Shown here piece after piece: positions 1 through 7,970 of a stretch of 50,919 nt of DNA (its first letter is position 1; each line of letters opens with the position of its first letter). Below the pieces are notes generated by a model. That model was not told the DNA's origin. It saw nothing but the letters and a program-made list of their open reading frames with translations, and searched no databases. The DNA lies in NCBI GenBank assembly GCA_002352225.1, contig DEIA01000036.1, positions 46,440 through 97,358 of the forward strand, in the 5' to 3' direction. Made by a program: the position numbers and the translations under genes. The stretch is from Flammeovirgaceae bacterium UBA2786. GTDB lineage: Bacteria; Bacteroidota; Bacteroidia; Cytophagales; Cyclobacteriaceae.

Positions 1-246
1 TTACTGGAGAGCGGGGTAAAACTTGATATTTCTGAAGCCGCTATGGACCGATTGGCAAAATTGGGGTACGACCCTCAGTTTGGCGCACGGCCGCTGAAAC
101 GGGTAATGCAACGCGAGTTATTAAATGAACTTTCGAAGCAAATTTTAGCCGGCAAAGTGAACAAAGACAGCGTAATCTTTGTTGAATTAAAAAACGGGGT
201 TGAATTTGAGTTTATCAACCTCGATGATGTAGAAATTGTGAATTAA
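1..246 (+). CDS. clpB: ClpB disaggregase, C-terminal end (truncated by window edge)
   Basis: The frame is open from the first base, so only the last 81 codons are present. The segment GYDPQFGARPLKR is the sensor-2/arginine region of the D2 small domain of Hsp100 ATPases, followed by the usual short C-terminal strand region. ClpB is a cytoplasmic hexameric ATPase that resolubilises aggregated proteins with DnaK. ClpA/ClpC share this motif, but the acidic ending without a ClpP-binding extension favours ClpB. A GC-rich hairpin lies 23 bp after the stop. Confidence 0.85.
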   Translation, partial: LLESGVKLDISEAAMDRLAKLGYDPQFGARPLKRVMQRELLNELSKQILAGKVNKDSVIFVELKNGVEFEFINLDDVEIVN

Positions 247-268
247 TTAACAATAAAGACTGTGTGGT

Positions 269-284
269 CCCGGAGCCTTCCGGG
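269..284 (+). terminator. Hairpin downstream of clpB
   Basis: Arms cccgga (269-274) and tccggg (279-284) enclose a 4-base loop, 23 bp after the clpB stop. There is no clean T-run immediately after it, only GT-rich sequence, so it is a plausible but weak intrinsic terminator or 3' stabiliser. Confidence 0.45.
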
Positions 285-314
285 AAGTGTTGTGGGGTTT
301 GGTTTTTGGGGTTA

Positions 315-345
315 GGGCGGGCTGAGGGGCCCGCCCTTCATTTAT
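315..345 (-). terminator. GC-rich hairpin repeat, copy 1, at the 3' end of the potassium-channel gene
   Basis: Arms gggcgggc (315-322) and gcccgccc (329-336) form a perfect 8-bp stem around a 6-base loop. The segment 320-345 is identical to 1470-1495. This copy overlaps the stop codon of the minus-strand channel gene (342-344), so it sits where that transcript would end. There is no T-run, so termination is inferred from position and from the second copy. Confidence 0.5.
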
Positions 346-1397
346 GCCTCTTCGTAAACCAAAAACTGTCGTTTCAATTTGGCACGAGCGGCTCCATCCA
401 TCATCATTACCAGGTAATTTCCTTCTTCTATTAGTATTGCCCCTTCAGGGTTTTTAATAAACTGATGTCTGCCATCTTTCGCTTTCACTAACCCAACCAA
501 AATTACATTGCAGATTTTCTTCAAATCGAAATAGGCCTTATCGTAATGCGCCCCAACCAACGAACTGCCTGCCGTAACCTTCATTTGTTTAATGTCATAA
601 TCGGCATCGGTTTGTGCATACGCTAAAATCTCTTCACTAAACAATGCTACATCGGGTTCAAAAATATAACTGGCCATAAGCTTGGCCGATATTTCATTCT
701 TACAAATGGTGTAGGTAACTCCTGCATTCTGAAAGGTACTCTTCAGGTTACCATTGTCCAACGTTACCACATAGTTGAGGTTAGAGAAATGTTTTTTCAG
801 ATTAATTACATACACCAATTTCTCTGTATCATCATTCATATTTACAAACACCATAGAGGCGTGCCGGATGTTTGCTTTCTCTAACATTTCGTAGTTAGAA
901 TAATCCGTATAAAGTGTGTACACCTGCTCAGAGTCGTAATATTCCCGAATGGAATCTATCGATGCACGGTCTTTGGTAATAACCGCTACCCGTTTGCCGG
1001 CCGCCACCAGGTGACTGATAACGGACTTACCGAAATCATTCCATCCCACAATAACCACATGGTTTTTAAAGTCGGTACCGTTAAGGCCCAACTCGCGTTG
1101 TTCTCTTACTGTATTCATAAAATTTGCGATCTGACTGATAACTAAACCATAAATACCCAGGCTGGAAAGCATGGCCACAAACCCGATTGTCCGGCCCCAG
1201 TATGTAACGGGGTAAACATCGCCATATCCTACGGTTGTAATAGTGGCAACCAGATACCATAGTGCATCTTGCCAGGTCGGCATCTCCGTATTGGGCACGT
1301 TATGCTCCAGATAATGCAGGGCCAGCACTATAACGGTATAAAAAAGCAGCACAGCCGATAGCCGGTACACTAACTTTTTATAGGTAGCCTTTTTCAC
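342..1397 (-). CDS. Two-TM potassium channel with cytoplasmic RCK/TrkA domain
   Basis: The product is 351 aa and starts with GTG. The N-terminus has one membrane helix (about residues 9-30), a pore helix ending in the K+ selectivity filter TVGYGD (residues 55-60), and a second helix (about 67-92). A Rossmann-like TrkA-N/RCK domain follows, opening at HVVIVGWNDFGKS near residue 113. A TrkA-C-like region ends the protein near residues 270-345. This is the classic architecture of prokaryotic MthK/Kch-type channels, in which ligand or nucleotide binding to the RCK ring gates potassium flux in the inner membrane. The gene is convergent with clpB and separated from the next upstream gene by 106 bp. 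The gating ligand cannot be read from the sequence. Confidence 0.9.
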   Translation of the reverse strand: MKKATYKKLVYRLSAVLLFYTVIVLALHYLEHNVPNTEMPTWQDALWYLVATITTVGYGDVYPVTYWGRTIGFVAMLSSLGIYGLVISQIANFMNTVREQRELGLNGTDFKNHVVIVGWNDFGKSVISHLVAAGKRVAVITKDRASIDSIREYYDSEQVYTLYTDYSNYEMLEKANIRHASMVFVNMNDDTEKLVYVINLKKHFSNLNYVVTLDNGNLKSTFQNAGVTYTICKNEISAKLMASYIFEPDVALFSEEILAYAQTDADYDIKQMKVTAGSSLVGAHYDKAYFDLKKICNVILVGLVKAKDGRHQFIKNPEGAILIEEGNYLVMMMDGAARAKLKRQFLVYEEA

Positions 1398-1465
1398 GTA
1401 AGCCGTTGTAACAGCAGAAAATTAGAAAAAAATTAGAATTATTTACTAATTCATTTGAGCCTGAT

Positions 1466-1495
1466 GGCAGGCTGAGGGGCCCGCCCTTCATTTAT
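1466..1495 (-). terminator. GC-rich hairpin repeat, copy 2, downstream of the 1504-2094 lipoprotein gene
   Basis: This is the second copy of the hairpin at 315-345; 26 bp (1470-1495) are identical. Arms 1466-1472 and 1479-1485 pair with one difference from copy 1. On the minus-strand RNA the change gives a G-U wobble, and on the plus strand an A-C mismatch. That asymmetry suggests it works in the minus-strand transcript, whose gene stops 9 bp upstream. Confidence 0.5.
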
Positions 1496-1503
1496 ACTAA
1501 CTG

Positions 1504-2094
1504 CTATCGCTTCTTCATTTTTTTGAAATAGCGTTTTAAAAAATCGTGAAAGTAAACTCCATGTTTGGTCATCTGTCCCTGAGGAGATTTCAAAAAACCA
1601 GGACTGCCAAGATGATAATTAATCGTATTAAACTGCCCGGCACTAAGCTGGGGGTTAAGTGATATCTCTATTAAAGATTGCGTTTGTGGAAAATACCAGA
1701 AGAACAGGACAAACTCGGCACCAGATGCAGCCATAGCAATGGGCAGAGTAAAACCAATCATAGACACAATTACTCCTGCAGTTTGCTGTCCACTCGTAAC
1801 CAGCTTTGATGCCCGAACTCTAATTATCATATCGGGTTGATCGCCAGTCTGAACAGATTCCAATTTAAAGCTACCGGCTGTGCCTGTTCTTGAGTTGTGA
1901 AGGATTACATAATCATCAAACTGTCTCTGAAGTACAACCTGCATCTGTTCAGGTACTTCGTCTGTAAAACTTAGGGTTACCCTCAACCTTTCAGGAGCAG
2001 GATCCCGCAAGATAAGTTGAGGAGCCGTGCATGCTGTAGCCAGCAAGCAGAGCAACAGGATTTGTAAAGGCCTGAATCCGTTACGTTTACTCAT
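1504..2094 (-). CDS. Predicted lipoprotein of unknown function
   Basis: The product is 196 aa. A hydrophobic signal (residues about 9-20) ends in the lipobox LATAC, giving lipid attachment at Cys22. The rest has no domain I recognise. A hydrophobic stretch lies at about residues 108-135 (MIGFTLPIAMAASGAEFVLF), so the mature protein may also contact a membrane, and the C-terminus is strongly basic (LKRYFKKMKKR). It is separated by about 100 bp from the cytochrome c gene and is followed by the hairpin at 1466-1495, so it may be a single transcription unit. I infer envelope location only. Confidence 0.65.
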   Translation of the reverse strand: MSKRNGFRPLQILLLCLLATACTAPQLILRDPAPERLRVTLSFTDEVPEQMQVVLQRQFDDYVILHNSRTGTAGSFKLESVQTGDQPDMIIRVRASKLVTSGQQTAGVIVSMIGFTLPIAMAASGAEFVLFFWYFPQTQSLIEISLNPQLSAGQFNTINYHLGSPGFLKSPQGQMTKHGVYFHDFLKRYFKKMKKR

Positions 2095-2196
2095 GAATCA
2101 AACCTGCTTTAAGTTGATTTACTACTGATCGATGATCCGGGCAAGCACTGCCTATCGTGAAGATACTATAAAGCCGGGTAACGGTCTATCAGAATA

Positions 2197-2622
2197 CTAT
2201 TCATTTATTTTACATGCCGCCAGAATCTTAGTGGCCTGCAATACATCTACCCACTCTTCTTCATTGCCCCAACTGTTGTAGATATAAGAAGCTATTTCTG
2301 CTATCTCCAGATCGGTTAGCGTAGGTATTCCTTTCATTTCCTGGTTGTAACTTACACCATTTACCAGCACCTCTCCTTTTATACCATACCGGATCAGGCA
2401 GATAACTGCTTCGCGGTTATTATCCATATAATCCGATTTTGCCAATGGCGGAAATAGTTTGCCCAAACCGGTTCCATCTACCTGATGACAATTGGCGCAA
2501 TGTTGCTGGTAAAGCATTTCACCCTCAGTATAATACTGTTGAAATTTTACATCGCCTTTTGAACCGGGCACGCAGGCTATTGCCATAGCCATAAGTACAA
2601 ATGCGAAAATTCTAAAGCGCAT
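2197..2622 (-). CDS. Class I c-type cytochrome lipoprotein
   Basis: The product is 141 aa. The signal ends in a lipobox with Cys17 (AIACVP). The haem-binding CxxCH motif is CANCH at residues 42-46, followed by the usual DGTG loop, and Met96 in the QEMKG segment is the likely distal haem ligand. It resembles small periplasmic electron-transfer cytochromes that feed a terminal oxidase. The start codon lies inside the 3' end of the SCO gene (11-bp overlap), so the two are co-transcribed and probably translationally coupled. The SCO neighbour suggests a link to cytochrome oxidase assembly or a copper redox pathway. Confidence 0.88.
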   Translation of the reverse strand: MRFRIFAFVLMAMAIACVPGSKGDVKFQQYYTEGEMLYQQHCANCHQVDGTGLGKLFPPLAKSDYMDNNREAVICLIRYGIKGEVLVNGVSYNQEMKGIPTLTDLEIAEIASYIYNSWGNEEEWVDVLQATKILAACKINE

Positions 2623-3229
2623 CTTCTCTCCTAAGCTTCTTGATGTCCGCTATCAGTTTATTTACTTCCTCTTCTTTGGTGCCATCGTACTTGCCGCGTA
2701 TGCGTTGCTTTTTATCGATTAATAAAAATGCGCCACTGTGTATAAATCCATCGGGCTCGCTCTTATCTTCCATAGCCGTTGCAAAATAGCTGGTTTGCGC
2801 AATTTTGTAAATCGAGTCTTTTACACCGGTAACAAAACGCCAGCGATTATCGGTTACACCTAACCGTTTGGCAAAATCATGAAGCAGGGCAACTGTATCA
2901 TATTCAGGATCGATTGTGTGTGATAAAATTTTTACATCGGGCATTTCGGCTGTTGCCTGATACACCCGTAACATCTGGGTTTTCATAATGGGGCAAATAG
3001 TGCGGCACGAAGTAAAAAAGAAATCGGTTACATAAATCTGATCTTTAAATGTGGCATTGGTAACAACTGTGCTGTCCTGATCAACAAATTGAAAAGGTGC
3101 AATGGTATGGTAAACCGTATCGGTGCCCACTACTTCACGTTCGCCAAAAACAGGTAGCGCTTTCTCTTTATCGCACGCTGTAAAGCAGATCAGTACTAAG
3201 AACAGTACCTTAACCCAATGTAATTTCAT
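2612..3229 (-). CDS. SCO1/SenC/PrrC-family copper chaperone lipoprotein
   Basis: The protein has a thioredoxin-like fold with the SCO copper motif CRTIC (Cys75 and Cys79 from the start chosen here) and a later conserved histidine in FIHSGAF. SCO proteins load copper onto, or reduce, the CuA site of cytochrome c oxidase in the periplasm. I chose the ATG at 3229 because it gives a compact lipoprotein signal with Cys19 (ICFTAC). The frame stays open to in-frame ATGs at 3238 and 3253, so the start is uncertain. The gene overlaps the end of the MOSC gene and the start of the cytochrome gene, forming a tight three-gene operon. Confidence 0.88.
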   Translation of the reverse strand: MKLHWVKVLFLVLICFTACDKEKALPVFGEREVVGTDTVYHTIAPFQFVDQDSTVVTNATFKDQIYVTDFFFTSCRTICPIMKTQMLRVYQATAEMPDVKILSHTIDPEYDTVALLHDFAKRLGVTDNRWRFVTGVKDSIYKIAQTSYFATAMEDKSEPDGFIHSGAFLLIDKKQRIRGKYDGTKEEEVNKLIADIKKLRREDAL

Positions 3230-4010
3230 CGCCTTCATTAATCTCGTTATCATGCTCGCTTAAAGGTATTACGTTTTGTCCGAAAAAAATTTTATTGCCC
3301 TCTTTCCGGTATTTTGATAAGGTGAGCAACGGCTCGCGTCCTTTTATTCCTGTTTGCGGATCGACTGTTGTTAACACACATCGCGCACACTTTTTTACAG
3401 CCTTAAGTTGTACTGAGCCAATACTAAAATTCTTCCAGTTATCTTCTTCGTATGCCTTGCCCCCCGTAAATACAAAATTGGGTCTAAAGCGTTTCATTTC
3501 AAGCGGGCTTTCCAGCCGGCTGTTTAAATCGTTTAACGAACTCTGCCCGATTATCAAAAACGGATATCCATCGGCCAGGCCTACCTGCTCTTTATTAAAC
3601 GCATATTTTGGATCAACATCACGAATATGGTTTTCCGGAAAAAAAACTAACCGGCACTTAAAACCTAATTGCTCTGAAAACCATTGGCTATACTGCTGAT
3701 CGGGTTCAATTGTAGTTACTTCATCATCCCAAATTACAGATTGAAGGTTCTGTCCTGTGGTTATACTTAGCGGCACCGCTATCTGTTGCAAATTTCTTCT
3801 GCTTGTAATGGTAATCTGCTGATTCTGTATAGCCAGATCAAACAAAGCCATTTGGGGGTTTTCGCGCTGCGTAATAAACTTTCCGTTCTCGTCAATCAGC
3901 ATCCATCGCCTGTCGTACTCCAGCCCTTTCGGTTTTAACCAAGCTTGTTTTACCCGAATACCGGTCAGCGATTTAATCGGGTAAATCCAGATTTCACTTA
4001 ACGTAAGCAT
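3210..4010 (-). CDS. MOSC-domain molybdenum-cofactor-binding oxidoreductase (YcbX/mARC-like)
   Basis: The product is 266 aa. The N-terminal beta-barrel (MOSC_N) is recognisable by IYPIKSLTGI near residue 10 and the YDRRWMLID segment. The C-terminal MOSC domain carries the KCARCVLTTVDPQTG motif; one of its cysteines is expected to coordinate molybdenum in mARC/YcbX relatives. That family reduces N-hydroxylated compounds using external electron donors. No ferredoxin domain is fused here. It is the first gene of an operon with SCO and cytochrome c (20-44 bp overlap, depending on the SCO start). The substrate is unknown. Confidence 0.82.
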   Translation of the reverse strand: MLTLSEIWIYPIKSLTGIRVKQAWLKPKGLEYDRRWMLIDENGKFITQRENPQMALFDLAIQNQQITITSRRNLQQIAVPLSITTGQNLQSVIWDDEVTTIEPDQQYSQWFSEQLGFKCRLVFFPENHIRDVDPKYAFNKEQVGLADGYPFLIIGQSSLNDLNSRLESPLEMKRFRPNFVFTGGKAYEEDNWKNFSIGSVQLKAVKKCARCVLTTVDPQTGIKGREPLLTLSKYRKEGNKIFFGQNVIPLSEHDNEINEGDEITLG

Positions 4011-4089
4011 GAGCTGCCTTTCAAAATTTCTGCTAACTTACTATACAATTATCAATAAAGCCTGATAATCCGTTTTAAGTTGCAGCCGG

Positions 4090-5790
4090 TTAAATCACCT
4101 CTAACTCTTTTGGTTTCTTTGGTGATTTATTCAACTCGTCAGCCGCATATAACTTTTCGTAATACTCACGTGCCATCCGGTTGCTATCAAATGATGGTAA
4201 CACATCTTCTATACTTTGCTTTACAATACTTATCCATTGTTTGGGTTTCTTGTAATACAAGGGAGCAATTTCGGTTTCCAACAATGTAAGCAGGTTATCG
4301 CTTTCAATTCTGTCTTGTTCGGCCGGGTCATCTGTTTCAGCCGGTGAAATAATAAAACAATTTTTGCCATGTTTCGAAAACTCAGGAATCCAGCCATCGG
4401 GGATTGAAAGATTTACACTTCCATTCATTGCGGCTGTCATACCCGAAGTACCTGAAGCTTCGCGAAACATTTTGGGTGTGTTAAGCCACAAATCGGAACC
4501 TCGCTTTAGCATGCCCGAAAGTTCCATCTCGTAACCTGTAAGAATTGCACAATTAGGCAAGTCGCGCGTTTTCCAATAGATGTCGTTAAAAATTCCAATA
4601 GCACCAAAATCTTCGGGGTACGGTTTGCCGGCCCAAATCACTTGCACCGGAAACTCCGGATTGTTTACCAACCTAAGAAAGCGCTCGAAATCGTGCAGCA
4701 ACAGGTTAGCCCGTTTGTAGGCAGCAAACCGTCTGGCCCACACAAGGGTAAGCACATTCTCGTCAAAAATTTTACCGGTTTGGTTGGCCACTTCACGAAA
4801 TAGTTCGCGCTTCATTTCCTTTTTCCGAAGTGTTAATCCTTTATCATTACCTTGTTGATGATACTCGCTTACCACCGGATCCATCCAGTATGTTTTATTC
4901 TGCGCATTGGTAATAGATGTAATCTCACAAATCCCGTCAAAGCCCGTCCACATTTTTCGCGACACAGCCCCGTGCAAAGAAGAAACTCCGTTCGAAATCT
5001 TCGACATGCGCAATGCAGCCAGTGTGTAACTCAAATTATCAGTATCAGGCTCGGCCAACGCTAAAACTTTTTCTTTAGGTACACCGTGAAAAAAACTCAT
5101 CACATCCAGGTACGAGATTCCATGCTCTTCATTGCCGGCCTGTTCTGGAGTATGGGTGGTAAACACAACCCGTTTGCGTACTTCTTCCAGATCGTTGTTG
5201 TACTTATTCAGTAAATAAAAGCAGAGGGGCAACGCGTGCCCTTCATTCATATGATAAACCTCAGTTTCGCGGCCCAGTATATCCAGCAACTTTGCCCCGC
5301 CACTTCCCAATAAGATAGATTGGGCTATGCGGGCCGACTCATGACTATCGTACAGCCGATGGCTTATGGTTTGCGCCAGATGATCGTTCTCGGGCAAATC
5401 GGTACTTAATAAAAACAGCGGTGCAGTATTAAATACCTCCGGTTTCAGCAACCAGGCTTTTACAAACACTTCGTGATTGTGAATCGTTATTGGAAACACT
5501 ATTCCGGTATCGGTAAGAAAAGAATAGTGCTTTTCCACATAACCAATCTTTAACGTGCCATCCAGATTGCGCTGCTGGTCGTAATACCCATACTTCCACA
5601 AAATTCCGATACCGACCAGGTTTTGCTTTAACTCATAGGCACTGCGCATATGCGAACCCGCTAAAAATCCTAACCCGCCACTATATATTTTAAGTGGCTG
5701 GTCAATCGCAAACTCCATCGAAAAATAAGCGGCCGGCTTGCTATACTTCTTATCAATTTTGTACGAAAACAGTTCTGAGGCTTTAATCAT
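4090..5790 (-). CDS. glgP: Short alpha-glucan (glycogen) phosphorylase family GT35 protein, PLP lysine position is Thr
   Basis: The chosen ATG at 5790 begins MIKASELFSYKID and gives 566 aa, in the range of the short glucan-phosphorylase subfamily and shorter than the roughly 800 aa of animal and E. coli enzymes. The frame is open 31 codons further upstream, but that stretch does not look like family sequence. Family signatures visible are MNEGHALP, ARRFAAYKRA and EASGTSGMTAAMNG. GT35 enzymes release glucose-1-phosphate from alpha-1,4-glucan using a PLP Schiff-base lysine that normally follows the Met of this last motif. Here the codon is aca, giving Thr452. The gene is monocistronic, with a promoter-like TACTTTCG (minus strand, 5822-5815) about 25 bp upstream of the start. 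Confidence 0.82.
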   Translation of the reverse strand: MIKASELFSYKIDKKYSKPAAYFSMEFAIDQPLKIYSGGLGFLAGSHMRSAYELKQNLVGIGILWKYGYYDQQRNLDGTLKIGYVEKHYSFLTDTGIVFPITIHNHEVFVKAWLLKPEVFNTAPLFLLSTDLPENDHLAQTISHRLYDSHESARIAQSILLGSGGAKLLDILGRETEVYHMNEGHALPLCFYLLNKYNNDLEEVRKRVVFTTHTPEQAGNEEHGISYLDVMSFFHGVPKEKVLALAEPDTDNLSYTLAALRMSKISNGVSSLHGAVSRKMWTGFDGICEITSITNAQNKTYWMDPVVSEYHQQGNDKGLTLRKKEMKRELFREVANQTGKIFDENVLTLVWARRFAAYKRANLLLHDFERFLRLVNNPEFPVQVIWAGKPYPEDFGAIGIFNDIYWKTRDLPNCAILTGYEMELSGMLKRGSDLWLNTPKMFREASGTSGMTAAMNGSVNLSIPDGWIPEFSKHGKNCFIISPAETDDPAEQDRIESDNLLTLLETEIAPLYYKKPKQWISIVKQSIEDVLPSFDSNRMAREYYEKLYAADELNKSPKKPKELEVI

Positions 5791-5959
5791 GTTTACTGGA
5801 TCAGTTATGGGTTGCGAAAGTAATAAATGACTGCCAATTGAGCGTGCGAAATTATAAAACCTGTACCCAAAACCGCATTGCAATCGTTTGTAATCAAGTT
5901 TCCAAAGACCTTACTCCTCAACTCTCTGTTACCGGCTTACCCTGCAAATGCTATTCTAA

Positions 5960-6140
5960 GTACTGAAAATATTAAGTAACTTTCTCGCTATCGGTAGAAA
6001 CAAGGTGCCTGAAGATTATTACGAACCCAAACCGTTGGGTGATATTTTGCACTCTAAAGAATATACAGGAGATTTGTTTGAGTATCGATTGCTTTTTGCA
6101 TAACGAAGAATACGAGGAGTTGGAAAAAAAGAATCTATAA
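5960..6140 (+). pseudogene. Small frameshifted ORF or gene remnant upstream of xdhC
   Basis: The plus strand reads a protein-like frame from 5960 (VPEDYYEPKPLGD from 6005, then ILHSKEYTGDLFEYRLLF) that hits a stop at 6101. Shifting by one base at the T-run/G near 6093-6098 continues in another frame as HNEEYEELEKKNL, stopping at 6138-6140. That stop is 3 bp before the ATG of the XdhC gene, the spacing of an operon member. Both halves are hydrophilic, acidic and aromatic in a consistent style. There is no ATG; GTG at 6005 could start it. The choices are a decaying gene, programmed frameshifting or a sequencing error. I recognise no family. The rest of 5791-5959 holds only the upstream region of the phosphorylase gene. 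Confidence 0.42.
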
Positions 6141-6143
6141 CAC

Positions 6144-7289
6144 ATGAAAGATTTCAAAGCCATTGTAGCTGCTTACAAAAATGTAGACTTCAACCAACGT
6201 AAGGCTGCCTTAGCCACCGTTGTAAAAGTGCGCGGCTCATCTTACCGCAGCCCGGGTGCGCGTATGCTTATTACAGACGATGGCCGCTGGGTGGGCTCTA
6301 TTAGTGGTGGTTGCCTGGAAGGCGATGCCTTGCGCAAAGCCCGGCAGGTAATGGCAGACAAGAAACCCGTAACCATTACCTACGATACACGCGAAGAAAG
6401 CAATCAGAACCTGGGTATCGGATTGGGTTGTAATGGTGTAATTGATGTATTGATTGAACCGCTGGACGTTAACGATACACAAACCATTCAACACTTTACC
6501 GCTTTCGCGGAAACGCAAACACCATTGGCACTTGCTACAATCTTTACTGGATTAGGTGTGGGCAAAAAACTTCTGCTTACCCAACAGGCTATGGTTCGAA
6601 ATGATTTTCAACACGATGACCTTACTACCCTGGTTACGCCCGATCTGATGAAACTATTTTCAACACGAAAATCGCAGGCCAAAATGTATGTGGTGCAGGG
6701 GATAGAGCACGAGGTATTTATTGAGTTGATTCAACCTTCGGTTTCGGTAATCATCTTTGGAGGCGGGTTTGATGCGCGGCCGGTTAGTGAACTGGCTAAA
6801 ACATTGGGCTGGAATGTGAGTGTTACCGATGAGTGCGTAGCCCACATTGCCCCTGTATTTTTTCCAACAGCCGATAAACTTTCATTGTGCAAGCGCGAAT
6901 TTATTGATCGCGATTTTATTATTACTTCGTACACCGCCTGTATACTTATGTCGCACAACTACGAATACGATCGCGATGTGCTTAAAAAATTACTAAAATC
7001 ACAAACACCGTACATTGGCATACTGGGGCCCCGCAAGCGTTTCGATAAAATGCTGGCGGAGTACTCGGCTGAAGGATTGACTCTTGGTCCTGCCGATTTT
7101 GAACGTATACACGCCCCCATTGGATTGGATATTGGTGCCGAAGCACCAGATGAAATTGCCCTCTCAATCGTTTCAGAAATACAGGCAAAGTTTACCAGGC
7201 GCAATGGCCGTTCGCTAAAAGATCACGATGGCCCTATTCATCAACGCGAAACAAACAGCGACCAGGTATTTAAACAGGTGTATTGGTAA
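6144..7289 (+). CDS. xdhC: XdhC/CoxF-family molybdenum cofactor chaperone
   Basis: The product is 381 aa. The N-terminal XdhC_CoxI domain shows VRGSSYRSPGARM and SGGCLEGDA (residues about 28-60). The C-terminal Rossmann domain begins near residue 196 with VIIFGGGFDARPV and includes the GPRKRFDKML and IGLDIGAEAPDEIA motifs typical of the family. XdhC proteins bind Mo-cofactor and help its sulfuration and insertion into xanthine dehydrogenase or CO dehydrogenase. The next gene, 21 bp downstream, is a MocA-like cytidylyltransferase that would make the MCD form of the cofactor, so the two form a maturation pair. The hydroxylase they serve is not in the window. Confidence 0.9.
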   Translation: MKDFKAIVAAYKNVDFNQRKAALATVVKVRGSSYRSPGARMLITDDGRWVGSISGGCLEGDALRKARQVMADKKPVTITYDTREESNQNLGIGLGCNGVIDVLIEPLDVNDTQTIQHFTAFAETQTPLALATIFTGLGVGKKLLLTQQAMVRNDFQHDDLTTLVTPDLMKLFSTRKSQAKMYVVQGIEHEVFIELIQPSVSVIIFGGGFDARPVSELAKTLGWNVSVTDECVAHIAPVFFPTADKLSLCKREFIDRDFIITSYTACILMSHNYEYDRDVLKKLLKSQTPYIGILGPRKRFDKMLAEYSAEGLTLGPADFERIHAPIGLDIGAEAPDEIALSIVSEIQAKFTRRNGRSLKDHDGPIHQRETNSDQVFKQVYW

Positions 7290-7310
7290 CCTCTTTATAT
7301 TTTATCTGAT

Positions 7311-7895
7311 ATGCAGACGGGTATAATTCTGCTAGCAGCCGGAAACAGTTCGCGCCTGGGGCAATCTAAACAATTGGTTAAGGTAAACGGCACACCATTG
7401 TTGCGCAAATCTGCCCAAGCAGCACAGCAAACAAATTGCCCGGTAGTGGTGGTATTAGGTTCTGATGCAGAAACTCACCTAACCGTAATAGCTGATCTTA
7501 ACCCAGAAGTAGTTATTAACCCGCACTGGCAAACCGGTATGGGTAGTTCAATTAAAGCAGGTCTTACTTCTTTAATAAAAACATACCCCGGTTTACAGGC
7601 AGCCATGGTATTGGTTTGCGACCAGCCCTACCTGTCAGCTAATCATTTACAGAAGCTCCTGGATGAGTTACAAAAACAAAATCAACTCATTATAGCTTCG
7701 GCTTACAGCAATACAGTTGGTGTGCCCGCCATTTTCAGAAAAGAACTTTTCCCAAACCTGCTACAACTTGCCAATGAAGCAGGTGCCCGTAAAATCATAC
7801 AGCAATTTTCTGATCAGGTCTGTTCCGTTCCGTTCGAAAAGGGAGAAATAGATCTGGATACTCCGCAAGATCTGCAACACCTGCCGAAAGAATAA
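7311..7895 (+). CDS. mocA: MocA/MobA-like molybdenum cofactor nucleotidyltransferase
   Basis: The product is 194 aa with one NTP-transferase domain. The N-terminal nucleotide-binding signature is ILLAAGNSSRLGQSKQLV, with a central CDQPYLS segment for metal and nucleotide binding and GVPAIF in the second half. MocA transfers CMP to molybdopterin-Mo to form the cytosine dinucleotide used by xanthine-dehydrogenase-type enzymes; MobA does the same with GMP. The XdhC gene just upstream favours MocA, but the sequence alone cannot settle the nucleotide. Confidence 0.85.
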   Translation: MQTGIILLAAGNSSRLGQSKQLVKVNGTPLLRKSAQAAQQTNCPVVVVLGSDAETHLTVIADLNPEVVINPHWQTGMGSSIKAGLTSLIKTYPGLQAAMVLVCDQPYLSANHLQKLLDELQKQNQLIIASAYSNTVGVPAIFRKELFPNLLQLANEAGARKIIQQFSDQVCSVPFEKGEIDLDTPQDLQHLPKE

Positions 7896-7956
7896 TTCAC
7901 CCAAAGCATCCATAAACCAGTTATTGAAAAAGTTTATAAAAGCCGCATTTGCCGCT

Positions 7957-7964
7957 TACCTTTG
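7957..7964 (+). promoter_or_regulatory. Bacteroidota -7 promoter box for the WG-repeat gene
   Basis: TACCTTTG is an exact match to TAnnTTTG. It ends 6 bp before the ATG at 7971, so transcription would begin at or within a base or two of the start codon, giving a nearly leaderless mRNA. No clean -33 TTTG is present at the usual spacing. Confidence 0.6.
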
Positions 7965-7970
7965 TAATAC

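Noticed and set aside
3295..3699. Open frame of 134 codons on the plus strand
   Set aside because: It lies fully inside the MOSC gene on the other strand; composition follows that gene and there is no signal, domain or promoter.
4090..5790. Glucan phosphorylase as a truncated pseudogene because it is shorter than 800 aa
   Set aside because: The short subfamily has this length, the frame is intact and both ends look complete; only the lysine change is odd.
5972..6163. Minus-strand frame over the phosphorylase-xdhC spacer
   Set aside because: It overlaps the start of xdhC, is Phe/Ser/Cys-rich like an antisense shadow, and conflicts with the more protein-like plus-strand frames at 5960-6140.
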